Shown piece by piece: positions 50,563 through 62,446 of a stretch of DNA of 64,000 bases; within the stretch, counting starts at the first letter, position 1; the number at the start of each line of letters is the position of its first letter. The DNA is from Cyanoderma ruficeps. Taxonomy: Eukaryota > Chordata > Aves > Passeriformes > Timaliidae. The notes under the pieces were generated by a model, which saw nothing but the letters and a program-made list of their open reading frames with translations, searched no databases and was not told where the DNA came from. The stretch is taken from positions 1,685,300-1,749,299 of the forward strand of contig VZDJ01000100.1 of the NCBI GenBank assembly GCA_008694505.1, in the 5' to 3' direction. Both the position numbers and the translations under genes were made by a program.

Positions 50563-53500
50563 AAGCCCTGAATACTAGGCAGGGCTTGCAGGCCAGAGAA
50601 ACGGGTGGGTTTCCACTGAGGTCTTTGCCAGTTATCTTCCGTTATTTATCATCTTCTTTAAATCCAGCACTTGACATCTGCTATTTCGTTTTAAGGGGGA
50701 TAAATGTGAGGGCTCACAGGGCCTCCATGGCTGCCAGCAGGCTGTCCTGTGTTTCCCCAGCACTTTGCTTAAAGAGCTGACCTAATGAGTTTTGTTCCCT
50801 CCTGTAGTCCGTCATTTACAGTAGCTATAATTTCCTGTCATAGCTACTGTTTTCCTCCCCCACCTCCCTGTGATATTGCAGGATTCATCTGTAAGGCTGA
50901 TGTGCTCTGACTGCAGCATGCTAGATTTGTCTTCGTCTTAATATATTATTTATGATGCTATTATTCCTTGCAGTGGGCTCCCTGCCACGCTCTGTACACA
51001 GTTGCTGGTCTTCCAAACGCATCATGGCCAGCGAAGGAAAACACTAATCTAATTGAATTAACAGTGGTTCTGTTAGCCTTAATAGAGTTTGTCATGAAAC
51101 ACTAAGCAGATGTGACAATGATCTTGGTTAGTCATATTTTTGTCCCTACTCCTAGACACGGTTACTGTTAGCCAGATCAGTGGGGAGGATAATTCTCCTT
51201 TGCTGATCAGTGATTGTGCTTACCCAGACATGTGGCAATCACTTTGGACTGATGGCTGAAATAAGCCAGAGACTTGAATAGCAGAAAGTTTTATATTTTG
51301 ACAATAAACTTGGCTAATTAAAACAAGACGCAGATGGTACTGCCACCTAGCAATTTTCACCTCACTTACTCTGACTCCAATTATAGCCTTTCCCTACTGA
51401 CTTACACTGTTTAAATTACAGTCAGGGGATATATGACTATTTACCTGTTTCTATTTATACAAAGATGTCTAACACGTCATTGTTCTGCACAAGGCATGTG
51501 AAGACGGATTTACTACTTATTCTGAAAAGTATATCCACTTTTTAAAAGAAAGGGAAAAAACGTAATAAAAAGGCTACTGAGAGACTCATTAGCAGATACA
51601 TGCATCAGCAGGAAGCATAGGAATATTACACACACAGTGTGTCTCTAACACTTGTTCATTGAAGCAGGTGCCTACTTCTGGGAAATCAACTTTAATTGGA
51701 TAAATAGAAAACTGGCCTTAACTAAGCCAGTCCAACTCACTTTCTTAGCTTATTATTTTCTTTAGACACTCTGAAATGCTTGATGTTCATCCCTTGGGTG
51801 ACTTTCACTGCTCAGAGTAAAATATGTTTACAAGGAAAGTGTAAGACAATCAGTCATCAAGAATGGGTTAGATTTGCTTGATCCTGCCTCAGTGCAGTGG
51901 GGTGGATAAGACTGTCACTTGAGGTTCTCCACATTGCTTTAAACAAGCTTTATAAACAAGCTTTAAGGAGCAAAAATCTATGCCTAATCCAGGGAGAGAG
52001 CAGCCTACTAATTCTGTGGTAGAGGAATTATCGGAATTGCATCCCTGAAGTTAGTCTGGCCATCATCGGGACCGTGTGTTACTGTTAGTGCTGATGCATT
52101 ACTGTTATGGCACTTTATTCTGGCAACCCTTCCCATCCAAACCAGCTGTGTGTATGGCCGTCCTGCTGGCAACAAAGTGCACTAAACTGCACATGCTTGA
52201 CCCGATTGCCTCATCTTTTTTCACATGGGGAGCTTTCAGATGCAAAATATTCCCTGATGTAGAAGCTGCAGTGGGGCATGACTTGCAGTTATCTTTGAAA
52301 CTACACTCTCGTGTAGTTTGAAATGTATGTCTGTTGGAGGGAGAGGGGAAGAACTGGGCAGTGGACCAGGATTTATTTACAGAGACCTATTGTTTCGAGT
52401 GGTTCAGCTGGGTTCCATTTTGTGTAAAAATATGTGTGCAAATTAATGCTGATTGGAAGGGAACTTCCATGCATCCTTGATGACACGTTAAATGAGGTCA
52501 GCGTGAGTACCATTAATATGATGAATAAGATGACACTAACTGAAGTGAAGTGCTCAAAGCATCCTTGCTTTCTCTTGGCTTTCTTGTTTGTCCGGTTCAG
52601 CCCCAGGGAGCTTTTGCAGTGTGGCACCAGCAGCCCCTGTAGGGGACAGATTTCATGATTCAAATAGACAGTGAGTAGCTCAGTGGCCTCCTCCCCTGTC
52701 AAAAGCCACCACCGTGTCACTGCCTCTTCAGGGTGAAGAGCTGTGTGTTCTCAGTGGAGGATCCATTCCTTGGCAGAGTGCTGCTGTGGGTGCCTGCTCT
52801 CTCCATGGCTGGCCAGGACCCCACTGGGCCAGTGTGCTTCCTTCAGTTCCTCTCCTGACCATTCCTACCCAGCAGAAGTTAAGGCAGGTCCCTGTCAGAG
52901 GATCTGTAGGTGCCATCTTGAAGTGCACCTTTGGGAAAGTGTTGCAATGGAAAAGTCGTTTAAGGGGCTAAGTACAAACCTTCCCTTTGGCAGCAGGTTT
53001 TGGACAGATGAGCAGAGCAGTTACAGACCCAAATGGCTTGTGCATCAGGGCACTTTCTTGCCCTCCCTCCTTCATGCCTATGTTTTAAATGGATTTTCAC
53101 TGGCAAGAGATGGAGGAGCCATGCAAAATGAGACACCCAGCACCACTGGGCATTACTGGGCCCTTTTCTTCTAGCTTGTCATTGCTTATGGAGGAACATT
53201 TATATTAATTTTAAAATGAATGTATATTAATCTTTGAATAGTTTCTGTAGATGTTGCTTATTACAAAGCATTTCAAACAACTATAGACAAGGCAATGTCA
53301 CAAAGGATTGCTGCAGGACTGAAAACAACTCCAGGTCCTTAAGCACCTGGAGAGCTTTTGCTTTCCCATTTGCTGCAGCTCTGGGACCATGCAGGTCGAA
53401 TGCAGCAGAGAGTGGAGCACTGTGTAACTGTGCACTGCCCTCAGTCCCCAGGCTGGAGAGTCCCTCAGCATTACCTGGGGCATGTCCCAGTCCTGGCAGA

Positions 53501-54391
53501 CATCCTCCCTGTGTGCACACCACACATCTGCATGCCAGTGTGCCCAGGTTGAAGGGAGCCTGCACTGAGAAAAAAACAGGCAGGTATGTGGGAAAGGCAG
53601 AAAAATGATGTCTGCAATGCTCTGCATTTGCATGTCACATATATGGCACATATCACCAAGGCAATAGGTCCTGAATAGAGTGTACTGTCAGGGCAGAAAA
53701 GCCCAAATATGATCTGAGCAAGGGTAAATTACTGGATTAGATCCCTTGTATTTATGGGGTCACATTTCACAATGCCTACTCCTCCCACTAAGCCTCTAGG
53801 TGATGGACATGACCAATGTTTTTTTGTATTGTGGTTAATGGCTATGCATTAGTGATCCTATTTACACAAAATCAAGGTGAAGAACACAGGTATGTTTTTA
53901 TGACTCTCAGGATTAGGGAGTCATTACTTTTATACTTGTCTGCTATTATCTGTTCACTATTATTTTCTTGCAGAATATGTCTCAGACAACATCCTCTAAA
54001 TCAGGCCTGTGAAGCACAGCAGATTTATGCCTGCTGAAAGAAAATACAGGGTATTCTGTTATTGATATGTAAAATATGGAGATGAAGTCACATCTATTTT
54101 GGTGGACCACGTTCTTAAATCCCAGCCTTGCTCTTTTAAACTATTAAGTGTGTCATAAATATTTAATGATGAACAAGATAATAAAAGCAAAATGCAAAAT
54201 ATGAATAGAGGGAGAGCAAAACTGTGATTTAATTTTTAATTATTTACCAGCACCTTACACTAAAGTCCATCTTCTGTAAGAGGCAAAAAGTAACAAATTT
54301 CTTTCTCATTGTAACCTGATCTAAATGATCAGCATTGCATTTATTTGTATTTTTTTACAGGAAAAGGATAAATTGCCTAGAAACAAGAGAA
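50563..54391. other. Intergenic DNA downstream of SEMA6A, possibly with conserved noncoding parts
   Basis: Repeat-poor. An 11-bp inverted repeat (50818-50850, ACAGTAGCTAT and its complement) begins a segment to about 51130 that looks unlike transposon debris. Open frames at 52743-53608 overlap on both strands and are not credible genes. Confidence 0.5.
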
Positions 54392-54457
54392 CCAGGAAAC
54401 AAAACACAAGGTAGAACAGTCTGGTTTTATTACCATATGTAATCAAGAGCTTTTATT
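54392..54457 (-). promoter_or_regulatory. SEMA6A: Candidate SEMA6A polyadenylation region
   Basis: On the minus strand there are two canonical AATAAA hexamers, at 54457-54452 and 54431-54426. Downstream of the second, the minus strand reads ACCAGACTGTTCTA and then the GU-rich CTTGTGTTTTGTTTCC (54410-54392). That is the expected order of hexamer, cleavage zone and downstream element, so cleavage would fall near 54412-54405. Confidence 0.55.
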
Positions 54458-55305
54458 TCCCATCTCTCCTCCTTTTTCTTTTCCTTTCCTGCCTTTTTTT
54501 TTTCTTTTACATCCGACATTAAGTTGTGAATCATATGTTAGGGGGATGTGGAAATGAAGGGATACTGGTGACATCACAATACTTTACAACTTTACAAATG
54601 AGAGTCTGAATTTGTTGCATCTACCAGTGTATAGCAAGGATGGAAAGCAAAGGCACACATAGGTTCATGAACCCCTCGAAACAGAGGGTAGAAGGGAGCT
54701 GGGGTTGGGAAAAGATGAAAACATAAGACCCACCGAATACAAAATAAACATTTCAAGGTCAACCCAGTAACTGCGGTGTACATTGTGAAGGCAGATCACT
54801 GCACAAGCTGTTGCCATGATTATCCATCTCTGTGTTTTGGGAGAACGTTTTGAGAGATATTATCAAGGGAACCCTGCTTCAGGAGCTTGGTTGGAGCTTG
54901 GTAAAAAGGTGTTCTGGTAAAAAGGTGTTGAATTGGTTCTTTTTTTAAAAAATTACCTTGCTACCTACTGTTTTCAAAGGGTTTTCAGTTTGTTTTTATT
55001 AAAACAACAACATTGCTTTGGATACAGATCTATCTACTCCAGTCTGCATAGTTCACTACGGGTGAAAAAAATTGTTTCACAAAAGAAGCCATGATGAAAT
55101 GAAAGAACATGCAAGCACCCTTGTTACACACTTTGGTGTAGACCATCCAGACCTTATATATACCGTCTATAAGCTAGTGGACTTAAAATCTGTCTTTTCA
55201 ATCATTCAGAAACAAAACCAAAACCCTGAAAAACAAATGGAAGTATAAAATTTTAAAAAACAAATTGAAACAGAAACAACCACCTTACTCAAACATACTG
55301 TTCAG

Positions 55306-55327
55306 TAGATATATATATATATATATA
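55306..55327. repeat. (TA)n microsatellite
   Basis: About ten TA dinucleotides in the probable SEMA6A 3' UTR. Confidence 0.9.
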
Positions 55328-55439
55328 AAAAGCTTAGAAGCGATCCCCATCATTTTTCTACAGTATGTTGACACAGTTATTGTAACAGATTAAAAACACA
55401 GCTACGTTTTTGCATAAACTGAAAGACTGGAAAGGAACT

Positions 55440-55500
55440 TACACACCTGCGCGCACACACACACGCACACACCTGTGCGCGCGCACACTCCCACACTAGC
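55440..55500. repeat. (CA)n microsatellite with CG units, in the SEMA6A 3' UTR
   Basis: Alternating pyrimidine-purine tract mixing CA and CG steps (…CTGCGCGCACACACACACGC… and …GTGCGCGCGCACAC…). Confidence 0.9.
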
Positions 55501-56900
55501 TACATGCACAGTCACACAAAAGAAACAAAGGAAAAAAAAAACCCACGTTTTTCCCCAAAGAAGTATATGCAGCATCCTTCTGGAGCAGCAGGTAGCTACA
55601 GCAGGAGCCTGCCTGCCTGTCCTAGCTCCATGTGCCCTGCATGCTGCAGGATGTGCGGCTGGACTTTCTGCAAGGCTTGGCCCCTCTCACCAGTGCTGTC
55701 CCCAGCCAGGGGATGTACCAGCTCCATTCACAAGGATGTTAGTCATTTTCCTGCTGTCAGTGAGAACGATCTCCACGATCTCCATGCTGACACGCTGTAA
55801 AGGGGGAGCGGGAGATGGGGGAAGGTAGAACCCCCAGCATGGTGCCTTGGGAGTGTCACCACCTGTGGGTGGTTTTGAGAGAGGACTTGGCACAGCTAGA
55901 TAGTCAAATTTGGAGGGTATGGTGCTACCCTAATTTCTTTAGGGATGTGGGGTTATGAAAATAACCACCACATTCTTCTTTCAATGTCTTTTCTCCAGTT
56001 TCTGAAGGGGCTTGGAGGAGGAAGGATCAATAAATATTTGCATTACTCAAAGGGGAAAAAGAAAAAGGTTTTACATACTACAGCTCACAAATATACACAA
56101 CTGAGGGTGTAAGGCNAAGGCACAAATTTACATGTGGAAGAAAACAGGCTATTCACAGATATATTCCCACGAAAAACCCGTGTGATAAGACCATAATTTA
56201 TGCATGGTAACAGCCGGCATATTAGCTAGTTCACACTGTTTGAGGATTTTGTTTGCCGTCTCACATGCAAGGTGAAATGAGATGGCACATCACAAGCTGG
56301 TGCCTTCACAGAAAGTATTAGCTACTGACAAAGCCACGTTGATAGCAATGGTGCACAGATGTGCAGCTTTTAAGTTTCTCTTGCAGCTGCTTTAGGAGTT
56401 ATGAACTTGCGGTATTTGTTGCTGTCTTAGGTCAGAGGCCCAGCCAGCTAATTAGCTGAGAGACTTAAATAGATATCCCCTTTTTTTTTCAGCTAACCAG
56501 GCAGTCCAGGCACAAAGTTCAGAAATCCAGCTCCAACTTATCTAACTCAGTGAATTTCTTGGAAAAATAAAAGAGTTCTAATTACTCCAGTTAATGGGTT
56601 TCACGTTAAATAGGTATAACTTTCAAGGTACTTCTCTGAAAAGCTGCTCACAGGATGATAATGCAGGTCAGTTCCTTAGGAAAAACAAAAGTTGAACAAT
56701 AAATAAGAGGAGTTACTTGTGTTAAGAGTCACATGTTATTCATTAAAAGAGAAGGGTAGCAGAAATCTATGACATAGTTTGCCCAAGCCGGCATTAAACT
56801 GCTATGACCAAATGGCTGTAACACTGAAGGCTATCATTTCACAGTACATGCTAGTGGTAAACTTCTGCCATTGTTAAGTCAGAGTTAGCTTTATCAATTG

Positions 56901-56957
56901 ATTTTTTTTCTTTTTTTTCCTTCCTTTTAATTTTTTTTTTTAATTTTTTTTTTACAT
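56901..56957. repeat. T-rich low-complexity tract
   Basis: Several T runs of 7-11 bases separated by C or AA within the probable SEMA6A 3' UTR; A-rich in the transcript. Confidence 0.85.
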
Positions 56958-57348
56958 TTGTGTGGTTTTTACATTTGCTTTGCTTTTCAGAGCACTCTTT
57001 CCCAGTTCAGGAATGCACTGTGCAGTTAGGGGCAGGGGGTGAAATGTCACAGTCATTTTCACCTGTGTGCTTTTGGCTCAATGTTTTTGATGGAGGGTTA
57101 GTCTTTTGAGCAAAGAACTGGCAGGTTGTAGAGGGTGAATCCTGCAGTTGCAAACCTTCAACCATGGGTCATATGGCTCAGGTTTAAAAAAATATTCCAC
57201 TTTTCCCAGAGAGCAGAAATCCAACACATCTTCAGCTTGCAACAACCATCTTCTCAGAGGAGCGAGTCATAACAGTGGCAGAACACTGGCTTTCAAGGGC
57301 AAGTTCTGCTTAATTGCCATCCTCCTCCCACTCCCCCTCCCCCTCTGA

Positions 57349-58515
57349 TTATGTACATGCATCGTTGGGCTTCATGGACGTGGAAAGCGGAGCAAAGGAA
57401 GGTTTGGGAGGTACATCTGGCTTTAGCGAGGGCGTGCGTTTCAAGCCTGACCTCGTCAGTGAGTTGTAGGCAGTGAGGCTTGGCTGTCGGGATACAGTCA
57501 CAGCCTGTGCCTGAGCAGCGTGGACCTGTATGGAGTCCACTCGCTGCGGGGCCGGTGGTGGGTTGTCACCCCGGCCAAAGCTCTGATTGCGGGACAGGTG
57601 GGACGAGTTGGAGGAGTTAGTGTTGTTTCTTTTGAGGGTTGATGCCTGATGACTTCTCGTGAGTGAGTTTGTGGGGTAGCTTCTCTTGTAGTCCACGCTG
57701 TAAGCAGAGGAGTGCATCTCCAGCCGCTTGCTCAGCCCGCTTTGTGACAGTGAGGCACCCGGGGGCCCCAGGGATGCCTCCCGCTGGGGGACTTTTGGTG
57801 GCATACTGTCAAGGTTTTCCACCAGGTTAACTCCATGGCTGGGGCTTTTGCTACTGAGGTGGTCCTTGATAGTTTTGTACTCAAGGGTGGCATTCTGGTC
57901 CTCCACAGACATCTGAGCCCCATCGCTCATTTTGGACTGGTCAACATACTCGTGCTGGTAGCCTTGCTGGGCTATGGGCAGAACCACGACACTCGGGATG
58001 TGGCTGGGAGAAGCTCTGAGTGGCAGGTCAGTTGGGATCACTGGTGAGGCCATCGAGGGGATATCTTTTGTGCAGGCATTGATGAGGTTCTGGTTTCTCT
58101 CCCACTCCCTACTGCCTCGGCTGGGCTTTCTCTTCTGTTGCAGGGTTGGGGTGGACTCAGGGGTTGGCAGGGCAGCCAGGTCCAGATGGTGCTGGTCAGC
58201 TTTGATTAGCATCTTGGCAGTGCTGCCTGGGGTAGCCAGCTTGCCATTGTGCATCAGAGGCGTGAGGATAGCTTCAGGCTTTGGCTCCTTGGACTGAGCA
58301 TCCCCAAAGAGGCCACTGAGTTTGGAAACACTGCTCATGGAGCCGCGGCGGGAGTGGGTGAGCTCCTTCTCCTTCCTCTGCACAGCAGCCATGTCTCTGC
58401 GGCGGTGGTCGCAGATGCAGTACACTACGATTCCCGAAAAGACNAACAGCAATGGCCAACAGGGTGACTGGCACCAGCTGATCATGACCTTTCAGGTAAC
58501 TCTCCCGAATCACTC
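57349..58515 (-). CDS. SEMA6A: Semaphorin-6A, last coding exon (end of ectodomain, TM helix, full cytoplasmic tail)
   Basis: SEMA6A is a class 6 transmembrane semaphorin. It binds plexin-A2 and plexin-A4 and also signals in reverse through its tail, in axon guidance and neuronal migration. This exon begins after a good acceptor (TGTCTATTGCAG on the minus strand, AG at 58517-58516) and splits a glycine codon in phase 1. It reads GVIRESYLKGHDQLVP, then a hydrophobic segment (LLAIAV, then VFSGIVVYCIC), then the basic stop-transfer CDHRRRD. A tail of about 355 residues follows, rich in Ser, Pro and Lys. Family landmarks are KEKELTHSRRGSMSS, the repeated LTRS motifs, RNNTNSSNSSHLSRNQSFGR, the proline-rich PPPAPQR and PDVPPKPSFAPL, and the exact family C-terminus KPNDACT before TAA at 57351-57349. 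The proline-rich end corresponds to the zyxin-like region reported to bind EVL. The N at 58444 shifts the frame inside the membrane helix. The mammalian protein, as I recall it, has about eight more residues there, so 24 missing bases shown as one N would explain the shift. Sema, PSI and upstream exons lie beyond the window or were not found. Confidence 0.97.
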
Positions 58516-60739
58516 CTGCAATAGACAGCATACAAAGGTTAAACAGACTAAGGACAAAGGAGGAGCGGGAGGTGGGGGAGGCTACTTGTAATTAACTGCT
58601 TTATTCAAAGGCATGCCCCTAGGAGGTTGCTTTGTGTTTTGCAGGGTGATTTTGTTTATCAGCTTGCTCAAATTTGGAGACATACTCTACCTGCTAGCTA
58701 CATCATCCATGTGCAGCCTTCAGCTTTCAGTACAGCTTTCAGATCTGGAGCTGAAGACTACTAAGTTCAGGAGGGGAAAGGGAATTTGCTTCCAAGACAA
58801 GCACAATTGTTTTGAAATCCTGGTCCTGGGCAATTCACACTGACTTCAGCAGATCTATTAGCTCTCCTCCTTTGACATACTGCTCATTCCTCACCTTCCT
58901 CTTTCTGATATCTCCTTGGCCATTACCATCTTATTTTTACTACGGGAAGTCATTCACATTCAAAAGCCTTTAAAAGGAGGAGAGGAGATAGAATTGTGGT
59001 GAATACCAGAGAAGTGTATATCCCACATTGTATAAAGCTTCTTTCTCTGCTCTTCATTCTATTTGTCATGTGTTTTATAAGTCAGTGTCACATGCCTGAG
59101 CTTCAGAAGGACGCTTGAGTAACTATGGAAGATAGAGCACAGTGTTGAAATTTATTTAGCCTGCTAGATGACTGTGATTGCTGTTTTAATTTTAAAAGCT
59201 CTCTTTTCTGAACACATGAATAGGTTGACCTCTGTGCTGAAGCCTATGCTTTCTGTTTTGACCTAGTGCCTCATCCTGTGTCTGAGGTGACTGTCAAATC
59301 CTACTTGGCCCCGTAGGATTGGCCCCTACAAGCACCTGCTGTCTGAGGAGGCACCTTTTGGGAGAGCGCACCTCCTCCATCTGAAGTCCCTAATGCAGCA
59401 CTAATGAATACGCTGAATTTCCACAGAAAGGATTTTTTATTTCTGGTATGGGCACTAAGCCAGCAGCACTAATGAAACACAAACAAAAAGACTGTAATTT
59501 TGTGGGTTTTTTTCCATTTCTGGTTTTGTTCTTGCTGTTTACAAAGAGCAGCCACAGTTTGACAAAGTACTGAAGCAACATCTCTCCCACCTCTTCTTCC
59601 AGAGAGGGCCCAAGTGCCAGGGGATGAAAAGTTCCACATACTCAAAGGAAATGTAATAGTTGTCCCTTTACAGGAGAGACAGCAAGGCAGAAAATACAAC
59701 TCCAAGGCTCTCCCGAGACTTCATATGAAGATACTAAACTTTCATATTTTTAATCAACTTCTAAAATAAGGTCTTTTCATGTTTTTGCCGCAGAAAGTAA
59801 TTACAATCCAGAATTAGAACCAAAATGCTTCTCAGCAAACTATGTCAAAAGAATATTAAAAAGTTGCCACTATCTCACAGAAGCCTTTGATAAGTATTCT
59901 GGCTAGATCTAGTATTGTCCCTAGTTTTCTGTCCCAAGTTAATTGCATCATTTAGGTGGACAAGGGACATTTGCATACAAGAGATGAACTATATATTTAA
60001 AAGCAAAACAGCTCTGGAAATCACAAGCACCTACATGTGACACCACAGCTGGATGCCACAGAAATTACTGTGCTGTGACAATACAAAGGATTATGGTTAC
60101 ACAAGGAGAATAAATATCAAGAGCAGATGATCACTTAAGAATATAAGATCTGGCATTCATATAAATGTCCTAATAGTAAAATGTAAGGACAGGAAAGTAA
60201 ACCTCAGAAAACAATATATAATTAGAAACGATCTTCAAATTAAGTGTTTCTGAGAGAGCTCTCTTTTAAAGCCCAGAAGCTTCTTCAGAAGCAGGTTCTT
60301 CTATTCTTTGTCATCAGCACTTAATAAGCAGCAGTAAAACCTAGTTCTTGAATTTAAATTCACATACAAAATTGCTGTAGGTAGAAGCGCAGTCTAGTGG
60401 TTACAGCACAGTCAGCAGGTGCTATATTTCAGTGCAATGGTGTTGGTCACCTGCTGATATTTACATGCTAGACTCTTCAGCATTTTGTGGCCAAATTTAT
60501 TTACACTTGTAAAACTGTTTGCAGTGATTAACCAGAGAATCAGATATAGAGTCGTAAATGGAGGGGAGAAATGGTCATGAAGTTAAGAAAAGTTTAACCT
60601 TTTCTTAAAAAGTCTAATTTAATGGATTTCTGTGCACAAACTTCTCAGGCATGTCTCTTTGAGCACTTATCCAATATGTTTTGCATGGAAGAAACTCAAA
60701 ATCCCTGCTCAGTGCCTACCCTAAGGGTGTGAGCACCTA
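58516..60739 (-). other. SEMA6A: SEMA6A intron, proximal part
   Basis: The intron preceding the last coding exon. I found no segment resembling the adjoining SEMA6A ectodomain exon, so this intron probably continues past the window. It holds the SINE head at 60388. Confidence 0.75.
60388..60445 (+). repeat. tRNA-derived SINE head (MIR-like)
   Basis: AAGCGCAGTCTAGTGGTTAC then AGCACAGTCAGCAGG resembles the tRNA-like head, including the A-box region, of ancient MIR-type SINEs (…GTAGTGGTTAAGAGCAC…). The body beyond about 60445 is not recognisable. It is a fossil copy with no function inferred. Confidence 0.45.
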
Positions 60740-61005
60740 CAGTCAGAGTCAGCATGGATTCATGACAAGAAAGTCATATCTTACTAACTTAATATTCTTC
60801 ACTGAAAGGATGGTCAGTCATTGAAACAAGCTGTCTATGGAAGTGGTAGAATTACCATCTCTGAAAGTGTTCAAAAAGCATGTTAATGTGCCCTCTGGGG
60901 ATATGGTTTAGAAGAGATCACGATCATGCTGGGTTAAAGGTTGAACTTCATGATCTCAGAGGTCTTCTCCAACCTAAATTGTTCTGTGATGCTATCATTC
61001 TAATA
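60740..61005 (+). mobile_element. Internally deleted CR1 LINE, sense, inside the SEMA6A intron
   Basis: The first 54 bases encode the reverse transcriptase motif SQHGFMTRKSYLTNLIFF (about 60749-60802), normally far from the 3' end. The sequence then jumps straight to the CR1 terminal region (AAAGGATGGTCAGTCATTGA) and ends in TCTCCAACCTAAATTGTTCT and GTGATGCTATCATTCTA. About 1 kb or more of element is therefore deleted between the two. It lies antisense to SEMA6A transcription. Confidence 0.7.
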
Positions 61006-61036
61006 TTCTTTTATGTATAGACTGGAAGCAAGAGGG

Positions 61037-61086
61037 TGGAGTGCAGCCCTATGGGAAGGGCTGGAGTGCAGCCCTGTGGGAAGGGA
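61037..61086. repeat. 25-bp tandem duplication, two copies
   Basis: TGGAGTGCAGCCCTATGGGA plus AGGGC is followed by a second copy with one change (CTATGG to CTGTGG), between two CR1 fragments. Confidence 0.85.
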
Positions 61087-61087
61087 A

Positions 61088-61340
61088 ATTGCATTTTTGG
61101 TTGATGGTAAGTTCAATAAGACTCAACCATGTGCCCTGGTGGAAAAAGTGGGCCAACCATATAGAAAATTTTGGAAAGTGTCTAGAGGAGTACAACAAAA
61201 ATGGTGAAAAGACTGCAGGGCATCAGTGATGAGGAGTGGCTTAAAATACTTGGTTTCTTCAGCTTAGAGACCTCATTGCTATCTAAAACTTCCTCTTGGT
61301 TGGGAATTGAGGGGAAAGTGTTGTTCCATCTCTCAGGTAT
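61088..61340 (+). mobile_element. Second CR1 LINE fragment, sense, in the SEMA6A intron
   Basis: TTGATGGTAAGTTCAATAAG, CATGTGCCCTGGTGG, GTCTAGAGGAGTACAACAAA and TTTCTTCAGCTTAGAGACCT follow the order of the CR1 segment just upstream of the 3' UTR. This segment is absent from the neighbouring copy at 60740-61005, but the order is inverted relative to one element. The two pieces are separate insertions or the result of a rearrangement. Confidence 0.65.
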
Positions 61341-61983
61341 CTGGTGATAGGATGCAAGGAGAATACCTAAAACTCATGTCCATGCCTGAAATTTCCTACT
61401 GGCTGAGGGAAACTTCAAGCTCTGCACTCTCAGTCTTCTGCTTTAAGCTAAGTCCTACTCTGCAGGTGATAGCCTTAAGCACAAACCTGCATCACTGCAT
61501 AACAAAGCAATGTAAAATCTTCAGTTTTCGGTTACCAGTAGATATCAAAACATTAGCACTCACATTACAAAATTACTACACAGGCCAGACTGCATGATCC
61601 TTTGTGTTTGTGAAAGGGGTACCAGAAATGATGTTGTGCACACTGCAGGTGTTTTATATGCAGAAATTCATGACTGTCTTAAAACATCCTGATTCCAGCT
61701 ATTTCCTCTTGAACTCAAACCTTCCTGATGTTTATTATGTTTCCTACACTAAGGGATATTTAACATTAGTGGCTTTGTTCTAGGCAGGCATATCTTCTCT
61801 GGAAAAAAAGTCAGTTTAATGATATAGTTTATTTTTTATCAGGGATCACTTCCATGTGTCATTAGTCATGCAAACAATCCCACTAATGGGCAAAATTTGA
61901 CCCTGCATCAATGTCCTTGGAATAGATAAAACTAAGTAATAAAAAAGTAGGAGAAATGCTCAGTATCCTACTGTTATGACCAT

Positions 61984-62006
61984 GGGGGGAGGGCGGGGGG
62001 TGGGGG
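61984..62006 (+). other. G-quadruplex motif, SEMA6A intron
   Basis: Four G runs of 6, 3, 6 and 5 separated by single bases (A, C, T). The G-rich strand is the template strand of SEMA6A, so the transcript would carry the C-rich complement. Confidence 0.85.
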
Positions 62007-62446
62007 TCTGTAATTTAACACGATATAGGCTGATAATTGCAGTTGTTGTCCATCAACACGTCAAACCTTAACATCAGCAGTCGCTGCCTGTACAGCGTGG
62101 GTTGACTAAGGAAGTGTGGCTCCCAACCATGTCAAGTTTGAGGCTAACTGTTCATGTCACTTTACAGATTACATTCTGTGTGCTTTTACTTATCCTGCAA
62201 TTCTTAAAGAACAGCACAGTCCACATGGCAAGTCCAGCATCCTTCATTTGCACTCATTGTTCAAGGAATTAAACTGAATGGAGAAAATAATCAGAAAAAT
62301 GTAGGGTCTACATTTTTGAAAGACAAGTAAAGTATTTGGACTCCCAGCTTTGAGGAAATACGTGCTATTAAAAAATCTTGCAGCTATTTACTTTTAAGAC
62401 ATCATGTGCTGGAAAACTGACTGGGCTGGTTGCGTAAAAAAAACCG

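Larger units (their letters stand above)
54410..57348 (-). other. SEMA6A: Probable 3' UTR of SEMA6A
   Basis: This is the roughly 2.9 kb between the SEMA6A stop codon and a well-formed polyadenylation site on the same strand, about the length known for mammalian SEMA6A 3' UTRs. It has no credible coding frame. It holds a C-rich tract just after the stop (57320-57346), a T/A-rich tract (56901-56957), an isolated N (56116), an alternating CA/CG microsatellite (55440-55500) and a TA run (55306-55327). It is inferred from the stop codon, the length and the poly(A) signals; there is no transcript evidence. A shorter isoform ending at an internal AATAAA (54996-55001) is possible. Confidence 0.55.

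Noticed and set aside
57728..58297. Plus-strand frames of 62-107 codons opposite SEMA6A
   Set aside because: Shadows of the SEMA6A exon on the other strand.
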